DNA of 64,000 nt from Euborellia annulipes (taxonomy: Eukaryota; Arthropoda; Insecta; Dermaptera; Anisolabididae), in contig JAKCPI010004269.1 in the NCBI GenBank assembly GCA_023213315.1, forward strand, positions 25,893 to 89,892, in the 5' to 3' direction. Below the pieces are notes generated by a model. It saw only the letters and a list, made by a program, of their open reading frames with translations, did no database searches and had not been told where the DNA came from. The position numbers were made by a program, and so were the translations under genes. Numbering within the stretch: the stretch's first letter is position 1; the number at the start of each line of letters is the position of its first letter. Below, piece after piece: positions 1-12,242 of this stretch.

Positions 1-296
1 AAAGAAAAAGAAAAATAAAAGGCCATTAAAATCTTTTATTTAAAATATTGAATAATTATAAAATAGATCTTAGTCCAATATAAAAATAGCTACTTATAAG
101 TACCCTACTTGTTTAAAATTTAAGGTATACACAAATATTAAAATAATATGTTGTAGGATAGGCAATATATCAGGGTGGGGTGTCAGTGTCGGTAATTAAG
201 AGGTGTCGGAAATTTTTCTTTGCCTGTGTTGAAGTCGGCAAAAAATAAAATCATTCATAAAATACAGTATTTTAAATTAAGGTGCGCGTCTCGGGG

Positions 297-545
297 CATG
301 GGCGTACCCAGGATCAAATCTAGGGGGGGGCAGATCATGGTGGTCCAGATTGTGACATAGCTATTTTTTATATAGAGGGGAAAAGCCTTCGAATTAAAGG
401 CCTAAAAACCCTCAAATCCTAACAAAAAAAAATCATTCCCCGTCGCCATCCACCAATTTTGTTTCGTTTCATCACTTTATAAACATTTTTTTTTGCTTCT
501 AGGGGAGGGCAGCTGCTCCCCTGCCCCTCGCTGGGTACGCCCATG
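297..545. mobile_element. hAT-type MITE (249 bp)
   Basis: The terminal inverted repeats are CATGGGCGTACCCAG on the left and CTGGGTACGCCCATG on the right. The element is flanked by a perfect 8-bp duplication TCTCGGGG (289..296 and 546..553). An 8-bp duplication is the hAT superfamily signature. The interior carries G-runs but no open frame. Confidence 0.88.
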
Positions 546-553
546 TCTCGGGG

Positions 554-3500
554 TGCTAATTTTGGGACATTTCAGCGGCCACAAATTGAAGCTATTGACC
601 TCGAATTTTTTTTTTTAATTAAAGTTATTTAAAATATCTACAACTTATAGAAGCCCTTTTTTTGATTTTCGAAAAAATAATTTTTTTTTTAGATTAATCG
701 CATTAAAAAAAAATATTTTTAAAAAATTCGCTCTATATCTTATAGATAATTAAATTAGTAATAATTGTGTTAAAAAATAATTAAATTTTTACCCTTAATT
801 AATTAGCTGGAATCTTTCAAATGAAATGGAATAAATCCTATGGGAAAAACTAACGCCATCTCTTGCCGCCTCGAGTAACTCGGTAGTGAATCGTCTTCTA
901 ACGGCTTTTCGAGACGCGCACTTTAATCTTGATTTACTATATGGAAGACAGGTAAAGCACGAAGATACGGCTTAATAATTGTTTTATTTTGCCATTAATA
1001 TAATATAGTAATTTTTATGCCAAATTGGTTTTTATAGAGGAAATGATTTACTATTTAGAACTATATTATCAAATATACCGTATTAGAAGTGTGTCATATG
1101 AAACATTAACCTTTATAGACCATAAAATAATATGGACCGAAATGTTCGGAGACGTGTCAAACCTTCTATTCAGATGTATGGCTTCTTATTTGTGCCACTA
1201 ACCTGAGTATGGAAATCCATTCACTCAATCGATATAAAGTATAAACGGGCGAAATAAGTATCCTGGCATCTGTGGCTGCTTTAAAGCCGCTTCTATGATA
1301 AGAGTACTGTTTATCTTAGGTATTTTTTATTGCTTTTCAAGGGAGAACGATAATTGATGACACTCTTTAGAGGAAGCCAAGAAGAAAAGAAAATGAAAAT
1401 GACAAGAAAGCTGTCGAAAATAAGCAGCTTGTATTATATAGTCAGCTTTAAGTATAATTAGATTGAACACTTTAAACAAATCCGAAATCCATTTAAAATT
1501 AATGAGAAATGAAAATAATCTCAAGTTTAATGTTTATTTATACCTAAAATATAAAAAAAGGACATTTTAATAATGAGGAAATGTTCTTGATAAGATTGGT
1601 AAGGAAAATTGTGAGGGTTTTAGAAGAACAGTGGCTGGGGATAAGCCACCATTAGTCTACAAACTGGATTATCCCAACGGAGCTTTGACCATCTCTTTGT
1701 ATATGTGACTAGACCTAGTGTGTGTGTATGTTTGCACTTCGCTAAAACGGATTATTATATAACTCGATTCCGTCCGACTAATAGATTGCCATGTGTAAAC
1801 ATGAATTACACCCTTGTTAACGGCATAAAAAAGGTACTTGGCGGTTTTTGCGTTAATGCCATCATCCACGCTATAGAAGAAGAGGAGGACCGACCTTATA
1901 TTATATAGCCACAAGGGAAAATGTTGGAAGGGCCGAAACTCTTGCACAAAGTATACAGGAAAATTTGTTAGCAAAACACGCATCAATTTCCTCCAACGAA
2001 GATACTAACACTTTGGCCCGAGACGAGTTCGCTATTTCTCTATCGGGTAGATATATCACGGGTTTTTACTTCCTTCGTGTATAGAGCTATATCAATAAAT
2101 AGGTAGAGCCCAATTTAGTAGTCATGAAAAAAATAAGTTTGCCGACTTTAACAGAAAAACATGTTTTGTTTATGCTGTTCTTTTCGAAACATAATAGATT
2201 AATAAAAATTTCTTTAACAAAAATTTATTTTTTTTTTTAAGTAACAATCTATAATTAAAATATTGTTTTAAGACTTTGAGCTAAAATGGAGGACAAATTG
2301 AATAATAAACGGCCCAGAAATGATTGCAAATTTTTCTTTGCTTGTAAGACCCTAGTTAGGCCTACTTAACATGAAATGGTCCATTAATCTAACATAGATA
2401 TTTTTTTTTTATTTCAATTATTTGGCTTTCGACCTAAAGCCATGCCTAATACATAGATATTAAGAATAAAGGAATTTAAAAAAATAATAATAATATATAG
2501 TCATAATATCAACTAGATGACATGATAAAAGAATTGTCAAAAAAAAAATAATAATAATATTTGTACTGAAAATTAATATTTCATTTAAGTTTTATTTACT
2601 TGACGAGACTCTTTTTAAACAACCGATGATCTCTACGCACATCGAATAGTTAGCATTATTTCCTATTTTATTTTTATATTTAGTTATAGTTACACATTTA
2701 AATGAATTATGATATTTTCCATAAGTTTTTCTTTATACAGAATAAAGAAAGTGTTGCTTCAAAACACAAAACAAAGATTCAAATAAATTTAAATTAATTA
2801 AATCCAAATGAGAAAGGAAAAGAAAAACAATTTCGAGATCGTTGAGCAGAAATAATAATTAGCCCTAAGTTTATATTATAGAAGCAGAATGACGTTGGCT
2901 GAGGGTGGCCTTCACTTGAAATTCCAACCAACGAATTGAGCGCACCAGGGCCTGGGAATAATAAATTCAAGTGAACTCGCAAGTCTGTTTATTTGTAAGA
3001 TGGCCTAAAATAAAATGGTCCTTTCGGAAGAAATTATATTAAATTATAATATTAAGATCAATTACAATTGCTAGTGGCGTACCCAAGTGGGGCGTTCTTT
3101 CCCTTATATTTTAATAATAATTTACCAAAAGCCCAAGAATAAAGAGAGAAAAAAAATTATAATAATGTACAAATTGTTTAAATTAATTAATTTAAATTGG
3201 TTACGATATTGCAGTTTATAAGTAAATGTAAAAAAAAAAAATTTGGCATAGAAATTTATGAGTCTCCTACTCACTTCTCTACACATTGAATTTTGCCATT
3301 TTCAGGTCAACAGGCTACTTTTATATTTTTATAAATGAATATCAATTTTTTATAGCCAAAATTATTACTTTCTTTTAGATTAGGGAATGATTGTGTTGAG
3401 ATGGATCACTTTCCTGGTCCCAAAATAATATTTTAGCTAAAATTCACTCAAATTATTTTAATTTGGAAGAGATATTACATTCACTATTAGAGAATTTTTT

Positions 3501-4039
3501 TGTTGCATTTTTTTCACTCTCCTTTTAATGCGTTTAACGCGTAGAATAAAAATAATTGTGCATGGAGCACTTTTTTATTTTCGAAATTTGTTTTTGGTTT
3601 ATTTATATTCTAACTTGTAAGTGGAATATTTAAAAAAAATGTTCGAAATATTAATTAGTAAATACGTAGTTATGAAGTAAAATTAGTTCAAATTTTATTA
3701 TTTTCCTAAGCTATTTAATAATAATAATAATAACCTCTCTGTTTAAATAGGAATAACATGTTATACTTACAGTTTCACTGCAGTGAAAACGTAAGTTTCT
3801 TCTTAAGTGAAGGCTTTAAATTACTTTGAAACCAGAAAATAATGAAAAAGAACCAAAAGAGATATTAAGAGAATTACAAAATCATTTCATATTAATAAAT
3901 AATGTATAGGCCTACAAATAAAAAGATTATAACTTGAAAAATAAAAAATTGACAATTGGTTTAGATTGAGATGACAACGTTACAAAACAATTTTGCAAGT
4001 TTTCGTTTTAGCTTTCGTTCAGAGAATTTTATCTAATTT
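554..4039. other. AT-rich spacer, no gene seen
   Basis: The stretch holds short homopolymers, A/T-rich low-complexity sequence and simple repeats such as (ATA)n near 3720. At about 3074..3102 a lone segment resembling GTGGCGTACCCAAG looks like one end of the MITE family at 297..545. No open frame with protein-family features is visible on either strand. Confidence 0.5.
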
Positions 4040-4900
4040 GCTCCAATGATTGTATGAATAAGTGCGAATGTCCAATCACTCGAATGCTAAACAAAATACC
4101 AGTCGAGTGGATGTCCGTTTGTTTGGGTCGTGGCCAAATTAGCCAGATGGATCTCGAACGGAAAAGTGCATCCATTTTAAATGGCGACGTCACCGATGAA
4201 AAATGGTTGTTTGGACAAGAGCGAGTTTTGCAATTGGATTAAAATTGTAATGCGGCGTTGTCACGTTGGGGAATTGATAAAATGAATTTGAATCAAGTTG
4301 CATTAGTTGGCCCGCATGCTACAAAGCAATTATGAATACCTAATTGAACTGATTATGTTCTGGCGTGAAAAACATTATTCATTTGCTCATAGCGATTGCT
4401 CGCGGATGCGAGAGGATGCATTATAAACTAGAGTTGATATTAGCGGAAAGTCTCATCTCAAGGTAATGAAATTGAATTTTTTATATCCTCACTGAATCCA
4501 TCATTAAAAAGTCGAGGGAAATGCAAGTTTGTCCGGATGCCTGAAGGGTTGGGTACTCTTTGAATTGGGTTCGTTTTCGAGCTACTCGAAATCGAACCGA
4601 AGTTGGTTGTCCCAATCAAGACCGATTGACCGAAGCTGAATGGGCCGCGAGAGAAAATCTCCATTGAAAAAAAAAGGGGACATCCAAGAGATGATGTGAG
4701 CAAAGAGGGAGTTCCCGAGGGCGGCATTGGGACGTGTAAATCACGCCAGCCACCACGATGCTTGATAACCGAATTAACTTGTTCATAAATCTCGGCAAAA
4801 CGGGGGTGACACACACATATACACCGCCCGGGTCATTAAGACCTGCCAGGGGGTTTGCCGCATCATCACCAGATACTCTCGCATGCATATACCTTGGTCA
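4040..4900. other. Unique, relatively GC-rich island of unknown role
   Basis: Composition is clearly richer in G and C than the neighbouring hundreds of bases, and I see no repeat of it elsewhere in the window. Short open frames exist (for example 4054..4242 on the plus strand) but none shows a recognisable domain. It may be a conserved non-coding element or an unrecognised exon. Confidence 0.35.
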
Positions 4901-5089
4901 ATTAATCTTCGGACAAATCTACATTCTTAATTAAACATACCCACTAACAAGTTTTTATTTATTGAATCCACAACCGTTTCCTCAGTGAGTCCCACCTCAA
5001 TAAAAAAGTTATTAAATTTCATATTGGCCTACTCTAGGAAATGTGATATTTAAAATTATATCAGTATGATGATCAACGGCATAACCCGA

Positions 5090-5725
5090 CTAGAAATTGC
5101 TTTGGGAACGCCCAGAGCATACATCTGGACCTCATAGGGTCCCAAGGAGGCATGCCCAATAGGGAAATCCCTATAAGGGCCCAATTAGAACCCAATCGGG
5201 AAATCCCCAGGAAAAATATAATAACTTATAGTCAGTTTCTCCCAATTGGGTTCTGTGTGGGACCTAAACGGGAAATCCCAATATAAAAATAAAAATTTCA
5301 CGTCTAGAAATTACTTTGGAATCACCCAGAGTATACATCTGGACCTCATGGGGTCCCAAGGAGGCATGCCCAATAGGGAAATCCCTATAAGGGCCCAATT
5401 AGAACCCAATCGGGAAATCCCCAGGAAAAATATAATAACTTATAGTCAGTTTCTCCCAATTGGGTTCTGTGTGGGACCTAAACGGGAAATCCCAATATAA
5501 AAATAAAAATTTCACGTCTAGAAATTACTTTGGAATCACCCAGAGTATACATCTGGACCTCATAGGGTCCCAAGGAGGCATGCCCAATAGGGAAATCCCT
5601 ATAAGGGCCCAATTAGAACCCAATCGGGAAATTCCCACGACAAATAAAATAACTTATAGTTAGTTTCTCCCAATTGGGTTCTGTGTGGGACCTAAGTGGG
5701 AAATTCCAACATAAAAATAAAAAAC
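5090..5725. repeat. Minisatellite A: three tandem units of 214 bp
   Basis: Units start with CTAGAAATT at 5090, 5304 and 5518, exactly 214 bp apart, and are nearly identical. They are rich in GGGAAATCCC and GGGCCCAATTAG blocks and stand out as GC-richer than the surroundings. The open frames across the units repeat the same peptide only because of the array, so I do not call them genes. An inverted partial copy lies at about 7990..8115. Confidence 0.9.
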
Positions 5726-5855
5726 TTATACAAAATATTTGCTATAGTATCTTATTTGGAATAAATAAAATCCAGTGTTCGCGCATGCGTAGATGATGAG
5801 GATTGGAGTCGCGAGGCTCAATAGATGTCATCTATACTATTATATAAAAGACAAT

Positions 5856-5856
5856 C

Positions 5857-5920
<64 letters not shown>
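5856..5920 (+). repeat. (CTGT)n microsatellite in the Helentron-like element
   Basis: A run of about 16 CTGT repeats lies about 25 bp inside the element's 5' end, the position typical of HINE elements. Confidence 0.95.
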
Positions 5921-5921
<1 letters not shown>

Positions 5922-6149
5922 AACGCATAGACTCAGAAACTACTGGACCGATTTTCATGGAGTTTTTTTTAATGGGTAGGGAATTTTCCGGGGGTGGTTT
6001 TAGGCTATCATTACATCGAATTAGGGGTAGGGAACCCCCTTTTTGGGGGTTATCAATTACCCCATAGCAAAGCATTGGAAAACAGGTCTAACTCGCTTTA
6101 TGAAAAATATATTTATCAAATCTTTAAAATCAAAAATAAAAACTCTTCC

Positions 6150-7700
6150 TCCCCCTAACAATTCGACATTTGAAAAGATTTTTCCGCTCTGCGCCCCCCC
6201 CCCCCCCCCTAAAATTTATTTTTTATTCGATTTTAATAAAATTTAAAATGACGCTTTCTTAGGGTGTAAATAATTGAAAAATGGTATTTTAGACATCAGA
6301 AAGTTCAATCACCCCCCTGACCCCCCTGAAATTTATTTTTCATTCGATTTTAATAAAATTTAAAATGTTGCTTTCTTAGGGTGTAAATAATTGAAAAATG
6401 GTATTTTAGACATCAGAAAGTTCAAACACCCCCCTGACCCCCCCCTGAAATTTATTTTTCATTCGATTTTAATAAAATTTAAAATGACGCTTTCTTAGGG
6501 TGTAAATAATTGAAAAATGGTATTTTAGACATCAGAAAGTTCAATCACCCCCCTGACCCCCCTGAAATTTATTTTTCATTCGATTTTAATAAAATTTAAA
6601 ATGTTGCTTTCTTAGGGTGTAAATAATTGAAAAATGGTATTTTAGACATCAGAAAGTTCAATCACCCCCCTGACCCCCCCCTGAAATTTATTTTTCATTC
6701 GTTTTTAATAAAATTTAAAATTACGCTTCCTTAGGGTGTAAATAATTGAAAAATGGTATTTTAGACATCAGAAAGTTCAATCACCCCCTGCCCCCCCCTG
6801 AAATTTATTTTTCATTCGATTTTAATAAAATTTAAAATGTTGCTTTCTTAGGGTGTAAATAATTGAAAAATGGTATTTTAGACATCAGAAAGTTCAATCA
6901 CCCCCCTGACCCCCCCTAAAATTTATTTTTTATTCGATTTTAATAAAATTTAAAATGACGCTTTCTTAGGGTGTAAATAATTGAAAAATCGTATTTTAGA
7001 CCTCAGAAAGTTCAATCACCCCCCTGCCCCCCCCCTGAAATTTATTTTTCATTCGTTTTTAATAAAATTTAAAATGTTGCTTTCTTAGGGTGTAAATAAT
7101 TGAAAAATGGTATTTTAGACATCAGAAAGTTCAATCACCCCCTGACCCCCCTGAAATTTATTTTTCATTCGATTTTAATAAAATTTAAAATGACGCTTTC
7201 TTAGGGTGTAAATAATTGAAAAATGGTATTTTAGACATCAGAAAGTTCAATCACCCCCCTGACCCCCCCTAAAATTTATTTTTTATTCGATTTTAATAAA
7301 ATTTAAAATGACGCTTTCTTAGGGTGTAAATAATTGAAAAATGGTATTTTAGACATCAGAAAGTTCAATCACCCCCCTGACCCCCCCCTGAAATTTATTT
7401 TTCATTCGTTTTTAATAAAATTTAAAATGTACGCTTTCTTAGGGTGTAAATAATTGAAAAATGGTATTTTAGACATCAGAAAGTTCAATCACCCCCCTGC
7501 CCCCCCCCCTGAAATTTATTTTTCATTCGATTTTAATAAAATTTAAAATGTTGCTTTCTTAGGGTGTAAATAATTGAAAAATCGTATTTTAGACCTCAGA
7601 AAGTTCAATCACCCCCCTGCCCCCCCCCCTGAAATTTATTTTTCATTCGTTTTTAATAAAATTTAAAATTACGCTTCCTTAGGGTGTAAATAATTGAAAA
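6150..7700 (+). repeat. 118-bp tandem repeat array inside the Helentron-like element
   Basis: The phrase CTTAGGGTGTAAATAATTG recurs about every 116-120 bp from 6258 to about 7680, roughly 13 times. Each unit has a C-rich block and a TTCGATTTTAATAAAATTT block. Two variants (ACG or TTG before CTTTCTTAGGG) alternate over much of the array, suggesting expansion as dimers. Near-identical sequences (AAAAATAAAAACTCTT) precede and follow the array. Confidence 0.95.
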
Positions 7701-7819
7701 ATATATTAATCAAATATTTAAAATAAAAAATAAAAACTCTTTTTCATAATTAATTAAAATACATTTATCTGGACAACTCTTAGTCATATCCCGAGACGCC
7801 GCCCGCCAGGGCTAGCGGG

Positions 7820-7844
7820 GTAGGGTTGCCGAAGGCAACCCTAC
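7820..7844 (+). other. 3'-terminal hairpin of the Helentron-like element
   Basis: The arms GTAGGGTTGCC and GGCAACCCTAC are perfect 11-bp complements around a GAA loop. The hairpin lies 10 bp before the presumed CTAGT end, as in Helitron/Helentron 3' termination signals. Confidence 0.8.
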
Positions 7845-7989
7845 CGCAGCTAGTTTGTTACATATAACGCATCACTTAATATTTAAAAAATAGAAATTAG
7901 GTTTGTTCGTTTCGCTTGTCATTGCAGTATAATTTACACATTTTGCCCTTTCTGTTCGTTTCAAGCTTGAACTTTTCTGCATATTTTTC

Positions 7990-8115
7990 TATCCAGAACC
8001 CAATTGCAGGAAAGTGATTATAAGTTATTTTATTTTTCCTGAGAATCTCCCGATTGGGTTATAATTGGGCCCTTATAGGGAATTCCCTATTCGGCATGCC
8101 TCCGACCCAATGGAA
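7990..8115 (-). repeat. Inverted partial copy of minisatellite A
   Basis: Read on the minus strand, this stretch carries the GGCATGCC, GGGAATTCCCTATAAGGG, CCCAATCGGGAGATT and AGAACCCAATT-like blocks of the 5090..5725 units, diverged. It lies on the far side of the Helentron-like element in the opposite orientation. Confidence 0.75.
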
Positions 8116-8940
8116 TTGTGCAGGGCGATCACAGCGCCAAAGCTTTAGTAGATGACCACCTTTCAAACTGTCGCCATTTTCTCTCAATCTCCTTGGAAAC
8201 ATAATTAATATTGAAAAAAAAGCTTGTGATCGTTTGCTGCTATTTTAATTTTAATTTTTGTTTATTTATGTAATCTTTTAATCTATTTAATTCTTTCAAT
8301 TATATTCATTAGAAATTTTAGACGTAAGAACGCATTGGCCTGAAGAAGCCTCTTTAATTTTGATAAATGAATACAAGGAACATCATATCAACTTTATTTA
8401 TTAAATGTCCTTTTGAAAGGTAAATAGATAAATTAAAAAAAGATTATAAATTTATAAAATTAATTTATTTATTTTTCACATTACCAGAGAACTAAAAGAA
8501 ATTTTTTGCGAAAGAAAAAATATTTTCCCACATGTGATAGCTGATGGTAATACTATAGATATATAGCCAAGGTAAAAAAAAATTAATGTGATTTATTTTA
8601 GAGATATAAACTTATTTTTACATCCATATCTTTTTAAACAATTTTAGTAACGAATCTCAAGAAATATTGAAATCGACACAAAGAGAAAATGGAATTTTTA
8701 AAAAAATTTTTAAGATATGTAATCTTATTCTCAAATTAAAGAAAATTGATATCAAAACAAATATTATTTGATTTATAGAATTATTTGATTTTCCTTTTAT
8801 TAAGAATTTAATTGAAGCGAAATAGAAATTAATTCACTTTCTTCATCATGAATTTCCTAATCATCATATGCTAAATCATTTTCAGGCAATGTATTTATTT
8901 ATTTTTATTTATTTAAGGATCAACTTTATAAAAATGACAA
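8116..8940. other. AT-rich spacer, no gene seen
   Basis: Low-complexity A/T sequence with scattered short open frames and no recognisable features. Confidence 0.5.
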
Positions 8941-8949
8941 CTGAAGGAC

Positions 8950-9960
8950 GGGCCACTTATGGATTTCCCTATGAGGCTAGTGGTTGGGATGCCTCTTTGG
9001 GACCTCTTTGGGACTTCCTCATCGGGGCACAAGTGGGATTGCCCAATTAGGGCCAGATTGGCCTTTGCGTGACATCCCTGAGGGATCTTTATGGGGCCAC
9101 ATAGGGATTTCCCTGTGAGGCTAGGGGTTGGGATGCCTCTTTGGGGCCTCTGGGATTTCCTCATCGGGGCACAAGTGGGATTGCCCAATCAGGGCCAGAT
9201 TGGCCTTTGCGTGACATCCCTGAGGGATCTTTATGGGGCCACATAGGGATTTCCCTATGAGGCTAGGAGATGGGGTGCCTCTTTGGGACTTCCTCAACGG
9301 GGCACAAGTGGGATTGCCCAATTAGGGCCAGATTGGTTTTTGCATGACATCCCTGAGGGATCTTTATGGGGCCACATAGGGATTTCTCTATGAGGCTAGG
9401 GGATGGGGTGCCTCTTTAGGACCTCTTTGGGACTTCCTCATCGGGGCCCAAGTGGGATTGCCCAATTAGGGCCAGATTGGCCTTTGCGTGACATCCCTGA
9501 GGGATCTTTATGGGGCCACATAGGGATTTCCCTGTGAGGCTAGGGGTTGGGATGCCTCTTTGGGGCCTCTTTGGGATTTCCTCATCGGGGCACAAGTGGG
9601 ATTGCCCAATCAGGGCCAGATTGGCCTTTGCGTGACATCCCTGAGGGATCTTTATGGGGCCACATAGGGATTTCCCTATGAGGCTAGGAGATGGGGTGCC
9701 TCTTTGGGACTTCTTCAACGGGGCACAAGTGGGATTGCCCAATTAGGGCCAGATTGGTTTTTGCATGACATCCCTGAGGGATCTTTATGGGGCCACATAG
9801 GAATTTCCCTATGAGGCTAGGGGATGGGGTGCCTCTTTGGGACCTCTTTGGGACTTCCTCATCGGGGCACAAGTGGGATTGCCCAATTAGGGCCAGATTG
9901 GTTTTTGCGTGACATCCCAATGTACGTCCCTAATGGGCAACCCAATGAGGCCCCAATAGG
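8950..9960. repeat. Minisatellite B with a higher-order period of about 421 bp
   Basis: Subunits share GGATCTTTATGGGGCCACAT, GGGATTTCCCT and GGGCCAGATTGG. The CCAGATTGG-TTTGC-GTGAC junction occurs near 9060, 9203, 9332, 9480, 9624, 9753 and 9901. The spacings of about 143, 129 and 148 bp then repeat, so three distinct subunits form one higher-order unit of about 421 bp. The third subunit keeps the variant GGTTTTTGCATGAC in both copies. Minus-strand frames stay open across parts of the array, but the peptide is simply the repeat. The blocks resemble those of minisatellite A. Confidence 0.88.
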
Positions 9961-10499
9961 TCTCACATAAAAATTTCTAGTCGGGAATATTCTCCCTAAG
10001 ACATTTATTAAGTTCATTCCTCACAAAACAATTGGAAAATTTGAGATATGTCTAGTTATGAAATTTCCTTTCTAAAATTTATTTCCTAGTTGGGAATTAT
10101 AAATTTTAATTGCGTATTCATAAAAGGATGTCGAAATTAAAATAATCCTTACCGTATACACAATCTTTAATCTCAAATAAAATTAATTACTTTTTAAAAG
10201 TATGCTTTTGTATGCTTTTAGGAACTATTATTATGAGAAATGGAAATGTCTAAAAAACTTATTTTTGATGTTCATATCATCTTTAGATTTTTTTATTTAA
10301 ATCACAGTCTTCAAAAGAATTCTTCTTAAAAAATTCGTTATTAAACTTATCTGTTTATTTTTTTTCCCTTCGACGGAGAGAAAATGTTTACAAAAAAAAA
10401 AAAAAAAAAATTCTCACTTTTGTCGGGAACGTCGAAATATTGATGTGCGAACAAACTTTCCAAAGTCTTATTTCGTAGGTAAATCAGATTCTTTTTTTA
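9961..10499. other. AT-rich spacer, no gene seen
   Basis: A/T-rich sequence with a long A run near 10391..10410. Nothing further recognised. Confidence 0.5.
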
Positions 10500-10985
10500 A
10501 AGCCGTATGACGGGCATGTATTTACATCATTATCCACGATATGACTGTTTGATTTTTCCCCTTTTGCACACTCCCTTTTCGAAACGAAAGAAGAGATAGG
10601 AAATCCAAGACATTAAACTTTAGGTCGTCGCCTCCCAAACTCAAAGATGCAACGCACAAAGGCGGGACACACGTAGGCGACGGCTGCTGCTGGCAAATCT
10701 TATTGGCGCATAAATCAATATTTGCGCCAAATAAATCAGACGCGATGGTCCCCCATCCACCCCCGGTTAAGTTAAGGGGCAACGGGGGTGGGGACTGTCG
10801 CAATTCATTGCCTGAACAAACAGTGCCTTTGGATGGCACAGAGTTTCCCATTCCCTTGGAAATTGCGCGACCCCCGACGCCAATCTACACTCCAGCACTC
10901 ATTCCCTTGCCTGCTTGCTTGCTTGCCCGACAGGCAAAATTGCAAATGCCCAATTTTTTTTTCACCCTTCAGCCCTTTTAAAATT
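10500..10985. other. GC-richer island of unknown role
   Basis: This stretch has overlapping open frames on both strands (about 110 residues on the minus strand, about 90 on the plus strand) without a recognisable domain. It is rich in C runs. It could be a conserved non-coding element or a degenerate repeat. No function is assigned. Confidence 0.3.
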
Positions 10986-12017
10986 TATTCTCCGGCCGAT
11001 TGCGATGACATTTAAGAGATTAGAATTTATTTTTGTTGGTAAATAAATTTCTCGCTTGGTGAATGTAAACGCTAGATAAATATAAAAATATAACACACCC
11101 TAAGTACAATAGAAAATGTGAAATTGATTACCAGAGAGAGTGAGAGAGAAAGAGAAATTATAACCCAAAAGAGAGAGTTGTCCTCGTTATCAATGCAAAG
11201 TGAAAATTGTATAAAGTGATTTAATTAGAAGAGCCGTGTGGCAACATTGTCATTTCTGGTTTTCATCAGTTACCGATTCAGAAGAGGATAGAGTCAGCCA
11301 AGAGAATTAAAGAAACAATTACTATACTTCATCCACTTTGGAAAAATATTTTTTAAACGCAATGAAAAAAAAAAGTAAAATTTGATTTACAAAACAAACA
11401 ATTTTGGAATATTGATTAAAATTAAAATAACGACCAGGTCGATTGATAGAAGTTTAATCATTTTTTATGGCAGGTTGACTTTAAAACATTTTTGTGAAAA
11501 AATATTATTAAATCATCAATGGTTCAGCGACCTTAAATGAATAAATAAAATAAATGTATTGTACATAATACAGATTATTATAATCTATTATTATTATTAT
11601 TATTATTATTAATATTAAAAATTAAAATAAGCATTATTAGCTATTAAAGATGAATGGTTCGTTTCCTCTGTAATCGAATAATGTAGATTATTATAATCTA
11701 TCATTATTTTTTATATATGTGAAAAAATGGGGAGGACCTTTCACTCATAATATGATTTATTCATCTCGTTCGCTGTACGAACGAGGGAAGGCCTCTCACT
11801 TTCACCTCTAGTAGTCCAACAATTAGATCTATAGCACAGTAAAGTCAAGAAAAAAAAAAAATTTTGTAATAGGTTTTTATTGTACTTATATTGTTGTATT
11901 ATTGTATTTAATTTTTTTTTTTTTTTGGTATACAAATTTTGTAAAAATATATTTTATAACGACTTTAAGCCCAATGGCGGTAAGCTAAAGGGGCAGAATA
12001 AAAAAAAAGAAAAAAAA
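10986..12017. other. AT-rich spacer with simple repeats
   Basis: The stretch contains a GA-rich run near 11135..11175, a (TTA)n run at about 11587..11612, and A/T homopolymers. No gene is seen. Confidence 0.5.
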
Positions 12018-12098
12018 CTGGTGTGAGTGGTCGCACAGCTTACAAACTTCTCTTACCTTTGATAAGAGAAAGTTGTGTTCTGTGCTTGTCACACCAGA
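12018..12098 (+). repeat. Hairpin repeat, TCTGGTGTGAC family (copy 1)
   Basis: An imperfect palindrome: the left arm ACTGGTGTGAGTGGTCGCAC and the right arm ending TGCTTGTCACACCAGA fold with ACAAACTTC/GAAAGTTGT stems. It is followed by the family tail ACATTTAGTTTCCGATAA. Confidence 0.85.
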
Positions 12099-12242
12099 TT
12101 TTTTTTGATGACATACATTTAGTTTCCGATAATAATTAATTAAAATTCAAGATGTAATAAAATTTTTAAGTATGAGTGGTTTTTGGAGTTGTGATTTGTT
12201 AACTATTTTTGTTTTTGAACTTTTTTAATTATTTTAAAAAAC

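Larger units (their letters stand above)
5832..7854 (+). mobile_element. Non-autonomous Helentron-like element (HINE type) with internal tandem array
   Basis: The 5' end reads TCTATACTATTATATAAAAG and is followed by a (GTCT)n microsatellite. A body segment with ACTACTGGACCGATTTTCAT comes next, then about 13 tandem units of about 118 bp. The 3' end has a short hairpin (7820..7844) followed by CGCAGCTAGT. There are no terminal inverted repeats and no obvious target duplication, and the ends abut T on each side. A 5' GTCT microsatellite, a central minisatellite and a 3' hairpin with a CTAG end are the known plan of DINE-1/HINE elements mobilised by Helentrons. No Rep/helicase frame is present, so the element is non-autonomous. 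Confidence 0.78.

Noticed and set aside
5246..5663. Plus-strand frames MGSVWDLNGKSQ repeated at 214-bp spacing
   Set aside because: 214 is not a multiple of three, so the repeats do not form one reading frame; they are minisatellite units.
8913..9920. Series of minus-strand open frames encoding repeated GNPTCAP/GPIKIPQGCHAK peptides
   Set aside because: The peptide repeats follow the DNA minisatellite and change frame with subunit length; no start context, signal or known domain is seen.
10522..10981. Overlapping frames of about 110 and 92 residues on opposite strands
   Set aside because: Mutual antisense in a GC-richer stretch and no recognisable protein family.
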